Shown one piece after another: positions 45,517 to 54,989 of a stretch of DNA of 64,000 nucleotides (the stretch's first letter is position 1; the number at the start of each line of letters is the position of its first letter). The position numbers and the translations under genes were made by a program. Source of the stretch: Bremia lactucae (lineage: Eukaryota; Oomycota; Peronosporomycetes; Peronosporales; Peronosporaceae); NCBI RefSeq assembly GCF_004359215.1, contig NC_090616.1, forward strand, positions 3,202,011 to 3,266,010, given 5' to 3'. The notes under the pieces are model-generated. The model was not told where the DNA came from and searched no databases. It was given only the letters and a program-made list of their open reading frames with translations.

Positions 45517-46760
45517 TTGAGAGTTATACTACTCATATCCTGGGAGTCACTTAAGACAAATCCTTTATACAAGGATTTGATTGAATTCAGGAATGTATTC
45601 CCTGAAAATTTTCCATGCGAGTTGCCTAACGGCAAAGGCGCTCGACAAGAAATCGAGCTCAAACCGGGCTCGAAGAACTGTGTCATGAAGCAGTGGCCAC
45701 TGCCTCGTGAACAAGTACTTGCGATCGATATATTCTTTGCCGATCGATTAAAAGCGGGCTATGTAAGGGAGTCAACCTAAGGATTTGATAGAACCCATCC
45801 GTCAGATCCATAGACAAAAAGATCGTACTTTTAGACATTCCATCTATGATTACTTCTTTTCTAGGTATCGGCGTGTAAGCCGGTACTGTTGCAGCATTCA
45901 GTTTGTTAAATGCGTGCACTATCCGCCACCCTCCTGTGGCCTTTCGCACACAGAAGGTCCGAGAGCTATATGGGGATGCGTGAACGGGACATCTCGTACA
46001 CAGCAGTGAGCACTCCAAGTAGGATACTCTGGGAATGGCTACTAATGCCACAGGGGCTTAGTGATGCCCCTGCATCATTCAACAGATGCGTAACGAATTT
46101 GTTGGGACCGGTGCGAGAATTCGCACCGAGTTCCCCATGGACTGAAAGACGGACGTGAAAGTTCATAAAACTCACGCTCGTCAAGTTCTTTTACTTATCC
46201 GAAAGCATAAGTTGTACGCAAGTTTTAAGAAGTGTTGTTCGCTGAAAGCGAAATACCACTTCTTGGGTGCATCGTCGGTAAACACGGCCTGCGCCCTGAT
46301 CCCGAAAAAATCAAGGCGATTACCGACTGGCCAGTTCCAGTCGATGTCAAGGGATTTAGAAATTCCTTGGATTAGCGGCGTACTTGCACAAGTACTCCCG
46401 CAATTATGCCGAGATGACAGTTCATCTCTCTCGTCTCTTGAAAGAAGACGAGAAATGGCTATGGAACGCTGATTGTCAGCGTTCCTTTGTGGATATCAAA
46501 AAAAAGCTTGATGCAATCGCCAATCCTGGCGATTGCTGACAAATACAGACCATACCCTGTGGTCTGTGACGCCAGCGATTTCGCAATCGACTGTGCGTTA
46601 ATGCAATACGATACGGACGGCGCGGAGCGCGTCGTTCAGCTGCAACCAGCTGAACACAATTATCCCCAAGGAAATCCTTGCAATGAAATATGCACTGGCT
46701 AAGTTAAGGGTCTATTGGAGATAGACCGTTCATCGTATTTACGGACCATGCGTCATTACA
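45517..46760 (+). pseudogene. Gypsy-C RT and RNase H, with an inverted 190-bp piece
   Basis: Plus strand: DLIEFRNVFPENFPCELPNG and KQWPLPREQVLAIDIFFADR (RT start). At 45778-45969 the strand flips. Then DISYTAVSTPSRILWEWLLM and LSDAPASFNRCVTNLLG. The YFDD active site is lost in a small deletion near 46130. The thumb is at 46155-46380 and RNase H at 46487-46790 (VVCDASDFAIDCALMQYDTD), with a deletion near 46715. Confidence 0.78.
45778..45969 (-). other. In-place inversion inside Gypsy-C RT
   Basis: The minus strand reads SSRTFCVRKATGGWRIVHAF, NKLNAATVPAYTPIPRKEVI and STIFLSMDLTDGFYQIL. This is the fingers/palm segment that belongs exactly between the plus-strand parts GYVREST (ending about 45777) and MRERDISYTAVS (from about 45971). 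No other part is missing or repeated, so the piece is simply flipped. Confidence 0.85.
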
Positions 46761-46779
46761 CACGGCCGCAAATAGCTCA

Positions 46780-48420
46780 CACCTCTCGCAAAGAATGGCG
46801 AGGTGGCTATCCTTCTTCGCAGAGTATAATTTCTCCGTGGAATATAAATTAGGACGACTTAATGTCGTCGCTGATGCGTTACCACGCAGACTCGATTTCG
46901 AGCCGGCTGCGCATTCGAACAATGAAAGTATTCCCACTATTGCAACACTCATTTCAAGTGTTCCGTCATCAACCTTGTTTGATGACATAAAGAAAGCCTA
47001 CGCAGTGGATAAGGACATTCTGCGTTTAATGGATCATCTGACGAATCCATCCGATAAATCTTTTAAATATTTACCAGCATTATATCGATCGTCATCCGAG
47101 CGATACACAACACGCAACGGCTTACTGTTTTACACAGCCGTTGCCGGCGACACTCCACGTTTCGTCGTCCCAACTCACAATTTTGCGCTTGCGCATCATG
47201 TATGAGTGTCACGATGCACCAACAAGTGGGTATTGTGGACGTGAGAAATTAATCTCACAGTGAGTCGCGACTTTTACTGGCCCCGCCAGTATCAGTTCGT
47301 GCGCAAGTACATTCGTGCTTGCGAGGTGTGTCAACGGGTGAAGCCTATCCCTTCATCCCGTGCACCTCTCCAACCTCTACCACTTCCGGCAGAGTGTAGG
47401 CAGTCCGTATCTATGGACGGACTGCCAACACTCTGCCGGAAGTGGTAGAGGTTGGAGAGGTGCTTCGTCTTCGGATTTCCCAAAGACGATCACAAAAGCA
47501 ATGGAACCCTTGTTTTTGTAGACAGATTCAGCCAGATGGTACATCTTGCTGCAGTACCAGAGTCGATCACGGCTCCGGGTTGTGCCCGTGTCTTTATCAA
47601 CACGGAATTCAAACTCCACGGGTTACCCCGTGAGCTGGTCTCGAATAGATATCCACGGTTTATGGCGGCGTTTTGTCAATCCGTGTTCCGATCTCTCGGA
47701 ACACGGATGACTATGTCAACTTGTGATTATCCAAAGACAGATGGTCAAACGGAACGCTTAAATTGCGTCCTTGAAGAGATACTTCGAGGTTACGTCCAAT
47801 CGTATCCAAATTGAAGCGAGTTTCTACCGATGGTCGAATTCGCCATCAATAATTCGGTGCATGCGTCTAGAACGCATACACCGTTCTTCGTGAATGGCTG
47901 ACTCCATCCACGCATACCCACCCAATTAGAGGGATCCTCTAGTTTAAGGGTGGGGTGGACTCTTACGAAAAAACAAATTCTGGCTCATGCTCGTCACGTG
48001 TCGAAGTAACCAACGACGCGAATGATGTAGATGTCGAAATAATCGACATCGAAGATGAGAAAGATTTCATGGCAGTGCGCACAAAGCGCACTGCAAAAGA
48101 CAAAACAAATGAGTCAGCAGAGCAATTTCTGCTGGCTCTAGAATCAGTAACCCGTTACGTACAGGATTTCATTGCTAACGCAGTGGACCATCAGAAACGG
48201 AACGCAGACAAACATGGAAGAGCAAATGTTCTTTCATTTAAAGTGAATGACCTAGTACTACTCTCTACGGTAAACTTACCTGAGAGTGTAGTCACTAATG
48301 TGGGTAGCTGAAAAGTACTACTCAACATCATTGGGCCTTTCCGTGAACTGCATCGCAGATGCAATACGTACACAATAGAATTGCCACGTCACCGATGCAA
48401 TTGATACCTTGCACCGGTTG
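46780..48420 (+). pseudogene. Gypsy-C RNase H end, integrase and linker
   Basis: 46795-47205 runs from RNase H end (RMARW region, VVADALPRRLDF) into the integrase N-terminus. Zinc-binding HHCC pieces follow (EVCQRVKP at about 47320). A palindrome interrupts at 47362-47463. Then the core: GTLVFVDRFSQMVHLAAVPE (47452-47814), VFINTEFKLHGLPRELVSNR, TRMTMSTCDYPKTDGQTERL with the second Asp region, and the NNSVHASRTHTPFF end. The linker (47955-48311) has acidic NDANDVDVEIIDIEDEKD and ends DLVLLSTVNLPESVVTNVGS. The chromodomain is not found, and the reading ends near 48420. Confidence 0.75.
47362..47463. repeat. 47-bp fold-back palindrome in Gypsy-C integrase
   Basis: Arms 47362-47408 and 47417-47463 are reverse complements with one mismatch (A/T), with an 8-base loop ATCTATGG. 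Only one arm is expected from the integrase coding sequence, so the second is an inverted duplication. Confidence 0.9.
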
Positions 48421-48739
48421 GAGCTAGCTTCTTAAACTTAACGCGAACCGGATTAAGTCTTTGAAGCCAGGCTTCCCGTCAATGTCTTTGACATTGCGAA
48501 TGAACGCGCTCCAGACTTGCATAAGCGAGACTTTATGTCGCTTGTTGTTTCCACTATACCATGATGTTAAAAAAAAAGCATCGAGATAAAAATCTTCCTC
48601 AGCGCGATAGTTCTTCGCGCTGTGATCAAGGTATGTAGCTTTGTCGCAAAAAATAAGGGATATTTATTGTGAGGAGTTGTCTCTACAGACAAGCTATTAA
48701 TTAGTTGTTCGAGCTTCGAACAAATGCCACGGCTTTTTC

Positions 48740-49245
48740 TCAGGGGCAAGACGAGACGTATTTAGTGTCTACGATCCCCTGAGTGATACGCACTGAAGCA
48801 GGGGTACCACAAGAACTTTTATGACAATGGCTTGCGCCATCGTCATCACGACGCACAGAATTATGGGCGGGTGACAGCACGGGAGACGGAGCTGGCGATG
48901 AGGAATCATCCTTATCGTCAGAACCAAACATACTGTAGCGAATGCTGCCAGCACGTCCACCCGAATAAGCCTACTCATTCGAAGGCTCTTAGTCAGCAGC
49001 CTGACGATGATCAGGCGACTGTTCTGTTCTCCCCAGTCGGCCATTTCGTCCGACTCGCATTCGTAGTCGACTTCCAAAGAGGGGTTGCATTCACGTGGTG
49101 TATCACCACGTGTACTCGCAACATTTAGAGTTGCGGGAGAAGATGACCTTACAACAGACGGAACGTCTGCCGCAAGAGAAAATAATGCGTCGCGTGCGGC
49201 TGCGTGAACCGCAGCCGAAGGCGCCGCACTATTCGAATTCCGCAT
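48740..49245 (-). pseudogene. aORF of Gypsy-C (antisense, frameshifted)
   Basis: ATG at 49245, 131 bases inside the 3' LTR, on the strand opposite pol. The first frame (49245-48769) starts MRNSNSAAPSAAVHAAARDA and includes NPSLEVDYECESDEMADWGE. After a probable frameshift near 49000 the acidic, Ser/Pro-rich reading moves to frame 48931-48740 (FGSDDKDDSSSPAPSPVLSP). The PSLxVDY..ES motif recurs in the Gypsy-B aORF (residues about 69-81). The C-terminal coiled-coil part seen in A and B is missing. Function unknown. Confidence 0.55.
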
Positions 49246-49360
49246 GGACTTGTTAATTATGCGATGTAATTAAAAATGATGGCTCTTACCAATCAACATC
49301 GTATTTTATTAAGTGGTCTTATTGTGACCACTCTATCCAATGACAGTCAGAGTAATTGTC

Positions 49361-49376
49361 GTTAAGGGAGGGGTGA
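49361..49376 (+). other. Polypurine tract of Gypsy-C
   Basis: GTTAAGGGAGGGGTGA, directly before the 3' LTR. Confidence 0.7.
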
Positions 49377-49808
49377 TGTAACGGGGTGTATCATTACATG
49401 AAATTAACACTTAAAGGTTGTCGATTAATATATTATCTAAAAGGTAGAGAATGTTCTGAGAATACTACTTTACATGGTAATATCTAAAAGCTTATCCATT
49501 GGTAGGTATGGACCTTTGTAATTTTTACTTCGCGGTTCAGTCAGCGCTGGACGCGCGCAAAGAGGGAGACAGATAAGACGTTATTACATGTTTGTATTAT
49601 TATATAATTAAATTAGTAAAAATAAGATAGAAACAGAAGAACTTAATCATATTAAATACAGTTTTCTTTTAACCCCTTTGAAGCACGTGCTTTACAGTTT
49701 CCTCTGCACGTACTAGTGTACATGAAGTGACGTGTGGCACCACTCGCACTGAGGCAGTGCGAAGTGAATTTGTACTGAAGTAGTACATTTCGGCAGTGCC
49801 CCGTTACA
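49377..49808 (+). repeat. 3' LTR of Gypsy-C (432 bp)
   Basis: TGTAACGGGGTGTATCATTA to GGCAGTGCCCCGTTACA, followed by the target duplication AGTAT at 49809-49813. Confidence 0.88.
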
Positions 49809-49844
49809 AGTATAATTTATCAGTGTTAGTTTACGAGTGCGCAG

Positions 49845-50500
49845 TACGAGGTTAGATGCCACTGCCATGGAGCTGGGCAATGTAGAAGTTGTCTATTATA
49901 AATGCGACAAGCGCGGCCATATGATGGCTCGCTGCTATGCCAGGGTCCTTGCTGGGGCAAAGATGCCCAGGAGGAGGACTTCCTTCCTAAAGGGCGATGT
50001 CTAGGAGCAACGTGTGAGACGCATGAGCTATGCATCGACCACTGAAGGGTCGCGAAATGCAGGAGCGCAGTAGGGCCGGGTGACGCGGACTCTGAAGCTA
50101 TCCCTAAGCTCAGAGTTGTCGAACATATGGGTAGCACAGTCCCTGAGGTCTCGAAATTTCGGACCTCAATCTAGCTATTCTATAGCGCTCAAGAAGGAGG
50201 CTATGCCAGGTGATGACCCTCCTAGTGGATTCGGGCGCATCTTTTTTTTTGTAAAACTCGCGGCTATAAGAAAGATACCGGCGATGTTTCAGTCGCTTTG
50301 CCACAATGGCAGACGAGAAGAGGCGATTATTTCTTTAGCGAACGGCGTGCTCGTTAAGTCTGAGGGGGTTCAGGTAGAACTCACCTCTTGCTTTAGTGAC
50401 TTCTCTTGTAAAGAGAAGTTCACAGTGCTAGGTATGAAGAGCCCGCATGACCTCATCCTAGGTATGCCATGGTTGGCAAAACACCAACCATGGATAGTCT
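49845..50500 (+). pseudogene. Gypsy-B copy B2: gag zinc knuckle and protease
   Basis: Starts abruptly inside gag (ATAMELGNVEV-like; knuckle YKCDKRGHMMARC with the first Cys changed). The protease has the canonical LLVDSGAS motif at about 50218-50241, followed by a run of nine T that shifts the frame. Frame 50080-50502 continues VKLAAIRKIPAMFQSLCHNG and LGMKSPHDLILGMPWLAKHQ (second protease motif). A single-base repair at the T run would restore the frame, but other breaks exist. Confidence 0.75.
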
Positions 50501-50515
50501 AGCGTACACGCACAG

Positions 50516-51079
50516 TTGCGAACTAGACGCAAGACACCGGAAAGGATGTGCTCCTGTGAGAGGTATAAGCAACTGATATCGTGTCGAACACAGTTTGATG
50601 AAGCGTTGACGGGATGTCAAATGTCATCAATCCAGCTCGTGGAGACTGGGGTGGTGAAAAGGGCAATGACAAGTAGTCATATGCGCCATGGTCCTGCACA
50701 AAGCCAAGAACCTGTGGCAGTAAACGGCGAGCTGACAGGAAGTCAAGCGTCGCAAAAACCGGCACAATGCCTAGAGCCTGGTGCGGTTGGAAGGGGTGCG
50801 TTAGACAGGAGAGCAACGGCACCCGCTTCCCAGTCAAAGGTCGTGGTGACTCGAAGAACGAGTACTCAACAGGTTAGGACGATCAAAGGCACGTCTAAAC
50901 GAGTGACTTTTGGATCAGTTTCTATTAAAGTGGATGGGTTTTCGAACGCTGTGTTCGAGTCCGTCAAAGACAAAATTGCTGAGGCTCCCTCAGTTGAGGT
51001 GCTCCGGCAAGTGTTTCAATCTGCCGACGAGATAGTTAATCTCCCAGAGATGTCGTGGGATCTGTTCCTTCCGAATTAA
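50516..51079 (+). pseudogene. Gypsy-B2 protease-RT linker
   Basis: 187-codon open frame between protease and RT without a named domain. Ser/Gln/Ala-rich (SHMRHGPAQSQEPVAVNG, VTRRTSTQQVRT), ending with a better ordered part (VFESVKDKIAEAPSVEVLRQ). It corresponds in position to the linker of Gypsy-A/C but is not similar. Confidence 0.55.
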
Positions 51080-51139
51080 ATGAAGGAAATATCCGCGAAA
51101 TAGTCACATCAGTCCCAGAAGAGAATTTTTGGGGGACAG

Positions 51140-52590
51140 TTGCTCGTCGTCCACAATGGACAAGAGCGTCCTAGAAACGAAAAAAAAAACGGTTCGCTGC
51201 TCAAGGCTGGGATGCCTTTAGAAACAGTTCGTTATCTGAAGTTCTGTGGAAACATCGCGATGTGTTCCCGGAAGAAGTGCCGAGCCGCCTATCAGCAGAT
51301 AGGGGCATCGAGCATGAAACAGACCTCGAACCTGGCACAAGTATTGTGTGACGAGGCAGTGGCCGTTACCGAAAGAACAAGTCGATTATATCGATAGTTC
51401 TTCGACAAGCGAGCCAAGGCGGGACATGTGTGTGAGAGCAAATCGCCTCACTGCAGCCCGACCTTTTGTGTGCGTAAAGCCACAGGTGGATGGCGCGTGG
51501 TTCATGCTTACAATAAGCTGAACACGGCAACCATACCGGCGCAAACGCCAATCCCGCGGAAAGATGTTTTGTTGATCTCCATGGGAAAGTCAACTATCTT
51601 TTCCGCGTTGGATTTGAAGGATGGCTAGTATCAGGTACTCATGAGAGAGTCCGATGTAGCCAAAACGGCAGTAAGCACCCCAAGCGGTATGCTTTGGGAG
51701 TGGCTTGTGATGCCCCAAGGTTTGAAAAACGCACCAGCGACATTCAACCGAGTGGTGGCTCACGTGATGCGTCAGCACCGTGCCTACGCGCCTCATTACT
51801 TTGACGATGTATTCGTGCATAGTAGGGCCGAGGACGGGCTGAGCGCAATAGAGTCGCACAAGCGTCATTTAGACGCTGTGTTGCAGACTTTAAAGGACGC
51901 CCAATTGTACGTCAACTTGCAAAAGTGCGTCATAGGGGTCCCTGAGATACCTGTACTGGGCTGCATCGTTGGTACACATGGTGTACGAGCAGACCCAGAC
52001 AAGGTAAAATCAGTAAAGGAATGGCCAATCCCACGGCATGTGAAGGATTTGCGCCAATTCCTAGGGCTCGCTAATTACTTGCATAAGTATAGCAAGAATT
52101 ATGCGGAGCAAACTAAACCATTATCTGATCTCCTTAAAAAGGACACAGAATGGGTTTGGTTAAAAGAACAAGAAGATGCGTTCACATCAGTGAAGCAATC
52201 TCTTGTAGAGGCACCGGTCTTGGCATTGCCAGACGCGGATAAGCCCTTTAGCGTCGTCTGCGATGCAAGTAATTTTGCAATCGGCAGCGCGCTCATGCAG
52301 AAGGATGACGACGGCGTTGACCGCGTCATCTCTTATCAGTCCCGGCTTTCAAAAGCCGCGGATCTGAATTACCCCGTGGATGACAAAGAGCACTTTCAAT
52401 TAAGTATGCTCTTGTCAAGTTTCGTGTGCACCTATTGGGCACCGAACCATTTGTGGTTTATACGGATCACGCATCACTGCGGACCGCAATAAACTCACCG
52501 CACCTTTCGCCTAGAATGGCAAGATGGCTTTAATTCTTCTCTAAATTTAATTTAAAGTTGAATACAAGCCGTGTAAGTCGAATGTCTTGG
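51140..52590 (+). pseudogene. pol: Gypsy-B2 reverse transcriptase and RNase H, best RT of the window
   Basis: RT begins near 51190 and passes one TAG (about 51396) and one TAG (51626). 51428-51628 holds FCVRKATGGWRVVHAYNKLN and STIFSALDLKDG. 51641-52492 is a 283-codon open frame with AVSTPSGMLWEWLVMPQGLK, NAPATFNRVVAHVMRQH, the YFDD active site at 51797-51808, the connection (IPRHVKDLRQFLGLANYLHK), and RNase H (KPFSVVCDASNFAIGSALMQ, VISYQSRLSKA). RNase H is shifted near 52395 and continues with RITHHCGPQ versus DHASLRTA in B4. In life it copies the element RNA to DNA. Three or four breaks only. Confidence 0.85.
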
Positions 52591-54172
52591 CTGACGCTTT
52601 ATCGCGCAGACCAGACTTCGAGGCAAGACACCAGGAAAGTGTGTCTAGTGCGAAAGCACAATTTCAGCCGTCGACGTTGGCAGCCATGAAGGCATACCAC
52701 GTGACGAGCTCATTGGCCTCTGAAATAAAAGAGAGCTACAGTCAGGACGACCACTGTCGCCTGCTGTTGGATCACTTCGGTGGACGAAAGATTTTTGTCT
52801 TCCGTCACACCTGAAAGCTAAGCTAAATCGCTTTAGCTACAGCGATGGCCTTTATGGCATCAGCTGTCACCTTGGGATCCCTTGAGAATCTTTGTGTCTC
52901 GTGACACAGATCTCAAGCTGATGATCCTTCACGAGCTCCATGATGCGCCATCTAGTGGGCATCTGGGCCGTGAAAAGACATTCTTACGAGTGTCAGAGGA
53001 ATTTTGGTGGCCACACCTAGATAGATGGGTGGCCAACTATATTCGCTCTTGCGAACAGTGTCAGCGTATTAAGCCTGCACCGACTAGCAGTGCGCCACTG
53101 AAGCCGCTACCGATTCCAACGAATTGTTAAAACCAGTAAGACTGGACTTCATGTTTGGCATGCCGCCCGATCATAAGGGTCGGACGGGACTCGTTGTCTT
53201 TGTAGACAGACTGAGCAAAATGGTGCATTTAGCACCATGGAAAACATCGATCACAGGCAAGGAGGCAGCTCTCTTGTTACTGGATCATGTCTAACGACTA
53301 CGCGGGAAGCCCGAGTCCATAGTATCGGACTGGGATCCACGTTTTACGTCCGGGTTTTGGCGACATGTGTTCGAGCTGCTAGGTAGCAAGCTCCACATGG
53401 CGACCGCAGATCATCCCCAGACCGATGGCCAAACAGAACGTGCCACTCGGGTCGTGGCGGATGTCTTACGCACTATAGCAACTTCCAAAGAGTGGATCAA
53501 GCAATTGCCAAGTGTGGAGTTCGCAACAAATAACAGTGTCCACGCCAGTACGACTAAGACACCGTTTTATATTAACGGACTGCGCCATCCTCGGACGCCA
53601 GTCTCGATTGCGCGCCGCCCGATTTTTAGTGGGGGAAGGCCCCTCACTATGCTCGGTGCGAAAGAGGGGCATAGTTTCGTTAGTATGACGATGACCCGCG
53701 AGGGTATCAAATCAACAACAGAAACTTGCCCCAGTGACCCTGCCATTTTAGCAGTGGTCAATAACATACGCCATATGACCGACCTCTCGGCGGTATCATA
53801 TGCGAGTTTGATGCTAAAAGCGTGAGCGAGGCTTAACGCTTTGTGGATGATCGATTAGTCATCACACGAAAAGTCTGTGACGCGATGGCAAGCGCACAGG
53901 ACAAGCATAAATAATGTATGGAGCGAAATGGTCGCAAAAATAATGAACGCTTTAGAGTGGGACAAAGTACTACTAAGTACTGGTACCCTACCTAAGAATG
54001 CATATTCTGTACTCCCTGGAAGTACTACGTAGTTGTTGCCGCGTCTCATTGGGCCCTTTACGGTTGTTGAAGAGGTTGGAGACAAAAATATAGGCTCACC
54101 CTTCCCCCGTACATGAAGACGCACCCCGTATTTTACGTAGGTCATCTAAAACGGTATGTAGACTTAAATGAG
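52590..54172 (+). pseudogene. Gypsy-B2 integrase to pol end
   Basis: MADALSRRPDFEARHQESVS (RNase H end); the zinc domain HELHDAPSSGHLGREKTF...CEQCQRIKPAP (52930-53090; H-x4-H and C-x2-C); the core with the D of VVFVDRLSKMVHL in a shifted frame, then LHMATADHPQTDGQTERATR (53367-53825, second D region) and NNSVHASTTKTPFYINGLRH. The tail, in changing frames, contains PRLIGPFTVVEEVGD and HPVFYVGHLKRYVDLNE, the segment that precedes a chromodomain. Past 54172 the coding continues antisense to the aORF fragment but with stops. Confidence 0.8.
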
Positions 54173-54173
54173 G

Positions 54174-54480
54174 TCACGTACCCATCCCTCTAAGGAGACC
54201 GATGGTGACGCCGACTGTGAGTCGAGCGTCGTTCGGTTGAGGGGGACGGTGAAGGCGAAAAGCTGTTGGACTGAGGCTCCCACCACGAACAGGACTCGGA
54301 GAGCGAGGGACATCACGCGAGTAACGCGGATCCCTCAGCATTATCCGCTCAAAAAGGTCCAAGCGAGTCTTCAGGCGTTCATAACCCTGACGAGACTTCG
54401 CTCGGACATAGCAAAGATCCGAGGTCAGTCGCGAGACTTGAGCCTTAATATGCGCCATGCAGCTAAAACATCCGCGGCAC
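54174..54480 (-). pseudogene. aORF of Gypsy-B2, C-terminal part
   Basis: Minus strand, 124-codon frame ending at 54174. AQVSRLTSDLCYVRAKSRQG is nearly identical at DNA level to the last bases of the window (63951-64000), followed by YERLKTRLDLFERIMLRDPR and a Ser/Pro/Arg-rich tail. It therefore supplies the C-terminus of the aORF that is cut off at the window edge. The part above 54480 no longer matches. Confidence 0.65.
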
Positions 54481-54989
54481 CACGTTCTGGGAACGGATTT
54501 GGGGTCCGAAAAGAGATTCGTCCACAGGACGAGACGTGTAGGAGCCACGATCCTATCTATTCCCCATCCTCCGATGGAGTGTGACTTTCAAAGTCCACTA
54601 TCACCTTCGTTAATGAAGGCGCTACGAGTCTGTGACTCACGCTTAGTTTTCATCAGAGAAAGAAATGCAAAACACAACCGAATGGTTAGCTGTTTGAATT
54701 CCAACCTCAAAAAGGAAATAAAGCGAATGTTGTTACTCGGTGTCGACAGTCTGGTGCGGGGGGGGGGTAATGGGGCGCATTTCGGTTGGTGAACCGTTGC
54801 TGTGGTACACTTTTACTTTATGATTAAAATAGCCTTTTGTTCGATTGATAATAGTTAACCACTAAAACTTCATTTATTATGGGTAACAAATGTGGCAGCC
54901 ACCAGATTTAAATCTGGCGGCCGATATTTTTATTTAGCTAGGGTAACGTTTTTAGATTTAAATAATGGAATAAAGTTCCTCTTTTGATC
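54481..54989. other. No recognisable gene
   Basis: Junction DNA between Gypsy-B2 and Gypsy-A7: a G run at 54758-54766, then AT-rich sequence with the small palindrome GCCACCAGATTTAAATCTGGCGGC at 54897-54920. No LTR found. Confidence 0.4.

Larger units (their letters stand above)
42711..49808 (+). mobile_element. Gypsy-C, full-length element with target duplication
   Basis: 7.1-kb Ty3/Gypsy element: 5' LTR, PBS, gag, protease, RT, RNase H, integrase, antisense aORF, PPT, 3' LTR. AGTAT flanks both sides (42706-42710 and 49809-49813). The LTRs differ at many positions, so the insertion is not recent. The genes carry stops, frameshifts, an inverted RT piece and a palindrome, so it is not autonomous. 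It is inserted just beside the host genes. Confidence 0.9.

Noticed and set aside
52099..52329. ORFs opposite RT and RNase H as antisense genes
   Set aside because: They are shadows of well conserved pol codons, not at a constant place in the other copies, unlike the aORF.
54897..54920. Palindrome as a terminator
   Set aside because: A factor-independent terminator makes no sense in a eukaryotic nuclear repeat; kept only as a remark.
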